Positions 62,172 through 64,000 of a DNA stretch of 64,000 bases are shown in pieces (position 1 is the first letter of the stretch; each line of letters opens with the position of its first letter). The position numbers and the translations under genes are program-made. Origin of the DNA: Pontederia crassipes. Taxonomy: Eukaryota > Streptophyta > Magnoliopsida > Commelinales > Pontederiaceae. A model generated the notes under the pieces. The model ran no database searches and was not told the origin of the DNA. It worked only from the letters and a program-made list of their open reading frames with translations. Location of the stretch: NCBI GenBank assembly GCA_030549335.1, contig CM060188.1:10602001-10666000 (forward strand). The letters are read 5' to 3'.

Positions 62172-63123
62172 CAATGTTTTAAAAATCGGATCGGAGATCG
62201 AATCGGTGTGCCCATCGAGTCGAAGTCCGACCAGTTCAACCGGGAGTCAACTGGTTGAACCGGATTTTTATATAATAATATTATTTATAATTTTTAAGAG
62301 TAATTTAATATATAAATTATTACAAAAAATGATTAAACTAATTAAAGAATGTTAGTTTAAATAATAGATTACTTTTTATTATTACTAATATAATAGTATA
62401 AATTTAATTTCGATACAAATTTATTGACTAATATATTATTATTGAATTTTATTCTCTTTTCATGTATAACTCTCTTTTATTTTAGTAATTTTCTTTTTAT
62501 TATTACTAATATAATAATCTAACTTTAATTTCAATCTAAATTTATTACTAAAATATTATTACCGGATTTTATTTTCTTTCCACATATATCTCTTTCTATT
62601 TAATTTGATTATTATGTTTCTATTTAGATCTTTCTTTTTTTCTTATTTTAAATTTTAAATTTTTTCCTTTTTCTCTCCTTTCATGCAAAACTTTCCAATT
62701 TTATAAAATTATTTAAACATTCATATCCCCTAATAAATGCTTTCCATATTTTATTATTCTCTTAATAATATATTTCAATTTTTATTGATTCTCTCCGACT
62801 ACCATCTTTCCTTTTATTTTCTTATTTTAAATTCCTTCCTTTTGTTCTCTCCCTCAATCTTCATAACCTTTCAATTTGATTTAAAATAATTTGGTAAGTT
62901 TAAACTTGAATATCTCCTAATAAATTATTTCCATATATCATAACTTTTGAAAAAATATAAAACCGGGTTCAACCAGATTCACCGGTTCAACTCGATTTTT
63001 CCGGTTTTTTTCGAGCCAACCAGGTTATTCATCATTTCCGATTTTGCTAATGAATCGGACCGGTTGTCTTACCGGTTCGCGATCGGACCGGTTGAACCGG
63101 CCGGTCCGAACCAGTTTTTAAAT
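62172..63123. mobile_element. hAT-like MITE nested in repeat B
   Basis: 952 bp. The left end CAATGTTTTAAAAATCGGAT and right end GAACCAGTTTTTAAATT are imperfect inverted repeats with CCGGTTCAACCGG-type motifs just inside. Flanks ATTTGCAG (62164-62171) and TTTTGCAG (63124-63131) are an 8-bp duplication with one mismatch, as in hAT elements. The core is AT-rich and non-coding. Confidence 0.8.
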
Positions 63124-63223
63124 TTTTGCAGTGGCAGGAGTGGCATTAAGAGCGCCCTCAACTCCAAGTCTCCAACGCAAGCACCCTGCAGTCTGCAACA
63201 GCGACACATAGCGGGTTTCACTG

Positions 63224-63325
63224 ATGGCCCAAAACACATTCGCTCTGAAGCTCCTCGTGAACAAGGCCACCAACAAGGTCCTGTTCACAGAAGCTCCCAA
63301 GGAGGTGGTGGATTTCCTCTTCGGC
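63224..63325 (+). pseudogene. DUF674 copy 3, cut after 34 codons
   Basis: ATG 63224 begins MAQNTFALKLLVNKATNKVL, then FTEAPKEVVDFLFG, nearly identical to gene 2. At 63326, where LLEMP is expected, the sequence switches to TGTAGCGCCCCGAGG, an LTR-like start. The rest of the gene, if retained, would lie beyond the inserted element and outside the window. Confidence 0.9.
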
Positions 63326-64000
63326 TGTAGCGCCCCGAGGGATGCCACATATGACTGCTATGACATCTATTTTACCATATCTTTGACTCTTTGACCAAAT
63401 TGGTTGATTGGACGGTCAACATGAAAGAAAATGCGTAGCGGAAGAATAATACTATAACGGAAGGCTTTATGAATATAATAATAGAGAATATAACGAAGGA
63501 ATCAACAGATATGTACATGAATAACGGAAGACTTAAAGAAAGAGAATAGCGTAGCGGAAGACTATACGACAAATAGAATACAACAATATGAAAGCAAATG
63601 CGGAAGCTGAATATATCAAAGGTTTAACTAGCCTTCATAAGAGACATCGGTACATGAACCACATACGCCCAAAAAGTGGCACAAAATACATCTAAAAAAA
63701 GGTACCTTAGTATGAGTAGACAATCTCATTACTAAGTACGGTGCGGGAAGCAAAAAGGTGTACTCGTCCGCCCAAAAAGGTAGTTGCTCATGACTACAAG
63801 GCTAGTCTAAATAAAGTAACGACTACAGTCCATGAGGACCCGGTAAGATCCGTCACCATACACAACCCAACACAGGCAACGGTACATCAGATAGCTACTA
63901 CTACGTTCTAACATAACCATATGCAACAGGACGCCGCCCCGCCGAAACCTCCGTACATGAAGCATCGCCTCCCGGATGACCATTATGTACCTGTGTGGAT
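63326..64000. mobile_element. LTR retrotransposon, left end only
   Basis: It starts TGTAGCGCCCCGAGGG exactly at the break in the DUF674 exon. It contains repeated GTAGCGGAAG/ATAACGGAAG motifs (63434-63560) like other plant gypsy LTRs. No coding domain is seen before the window ends, so the family and orientation are open. Confidence 0.65.

Noticed and set aside
62947..63330. 127-codon plus-strand ORF ending in DUF674 sequence region
   Set aside because: It joins transposon sequence with an out-of-frame reading of the truncated DUF674 exon and is not a gene.

Overview
The window is nuclear DNA from a flowering plant. It is AT-rich, with interspersed transposable elements, GT-AG spliced genes and plant-specific gene families (DUF674, MKP1-type phosphatase, UTR5-type nucleotide-sugar transporter, germination/seed-type cupin). 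I cannot name the species from sequence alone. There are no operons, CRISPR arrays, tRNAs or rRNAs.

Layout. 1-5.4 kb: a cupin gene (glutelin type-D/11S-like) broken by a stop and a frameshift, whose promoter and first 93 coding bases were copied in tandem with 4-bp microhomology (TGCT) at the joints. 5.4-9.3 kb: an intact MAP kinase phosphatase gene (MKP1-like, plus strand). 10.5-15.1 kb: a complete but decayed Ty1/copia element (minus) with LTRs, primer-binding site, polypurine tract and a perfect TAATC target duplication. 15.5 kb: an intact SINE with a perfect 16-bp target duplication. 16.5-21.1 kb: an intact 11-exon UDP-galactose/UDP-glucose transporter gene (UTR5-like, minus), hidden from ORF searches because its exons are only 66-144 bp. 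Its promoter/first-exon region was copied to 24.2-25.5 kb. 26-37 kb: mostly AT-rich intergenic DNA with a tandem duplication, a Mutator-type foldback element (9-bp target duplication), a Tourist-like MITE and a non-autonomous CACTA element. 37.6-38.4 kb: a DUF674 gene. 38.9-53.0 kb: a Ty3/gypsy chromovirus (minus), expanded to 14 kb by three nested insertions: a hAT-type element, a 2.7-kb solo LTR, and a Tat/Athila-like LTR fragment. 53-64 kb: hAT and other DNA-transposon relics, a Mutator-type element carrying a captured CIPK-like kinase fragment (Pack-MULE), a second DUF674 gene, and a third DUF674 copy cut after 34 codons by an LTR that runs off the window.

Function. The intact host genes are MKP1, UTR5 and two DUF674 genes. 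They do not form an evident pathway; the window is mainly a record of duplication and transposition around them. I see no undescribed biochemical system. The most unusual items are the Pack-MULE with the kinase fragment and its cargo-free relative at 34.3 kb, the microhomology-bounded promoter duplication, the repeated copying of the transporter's first exon, and the LTR insertion inside the third DUF674 copy.
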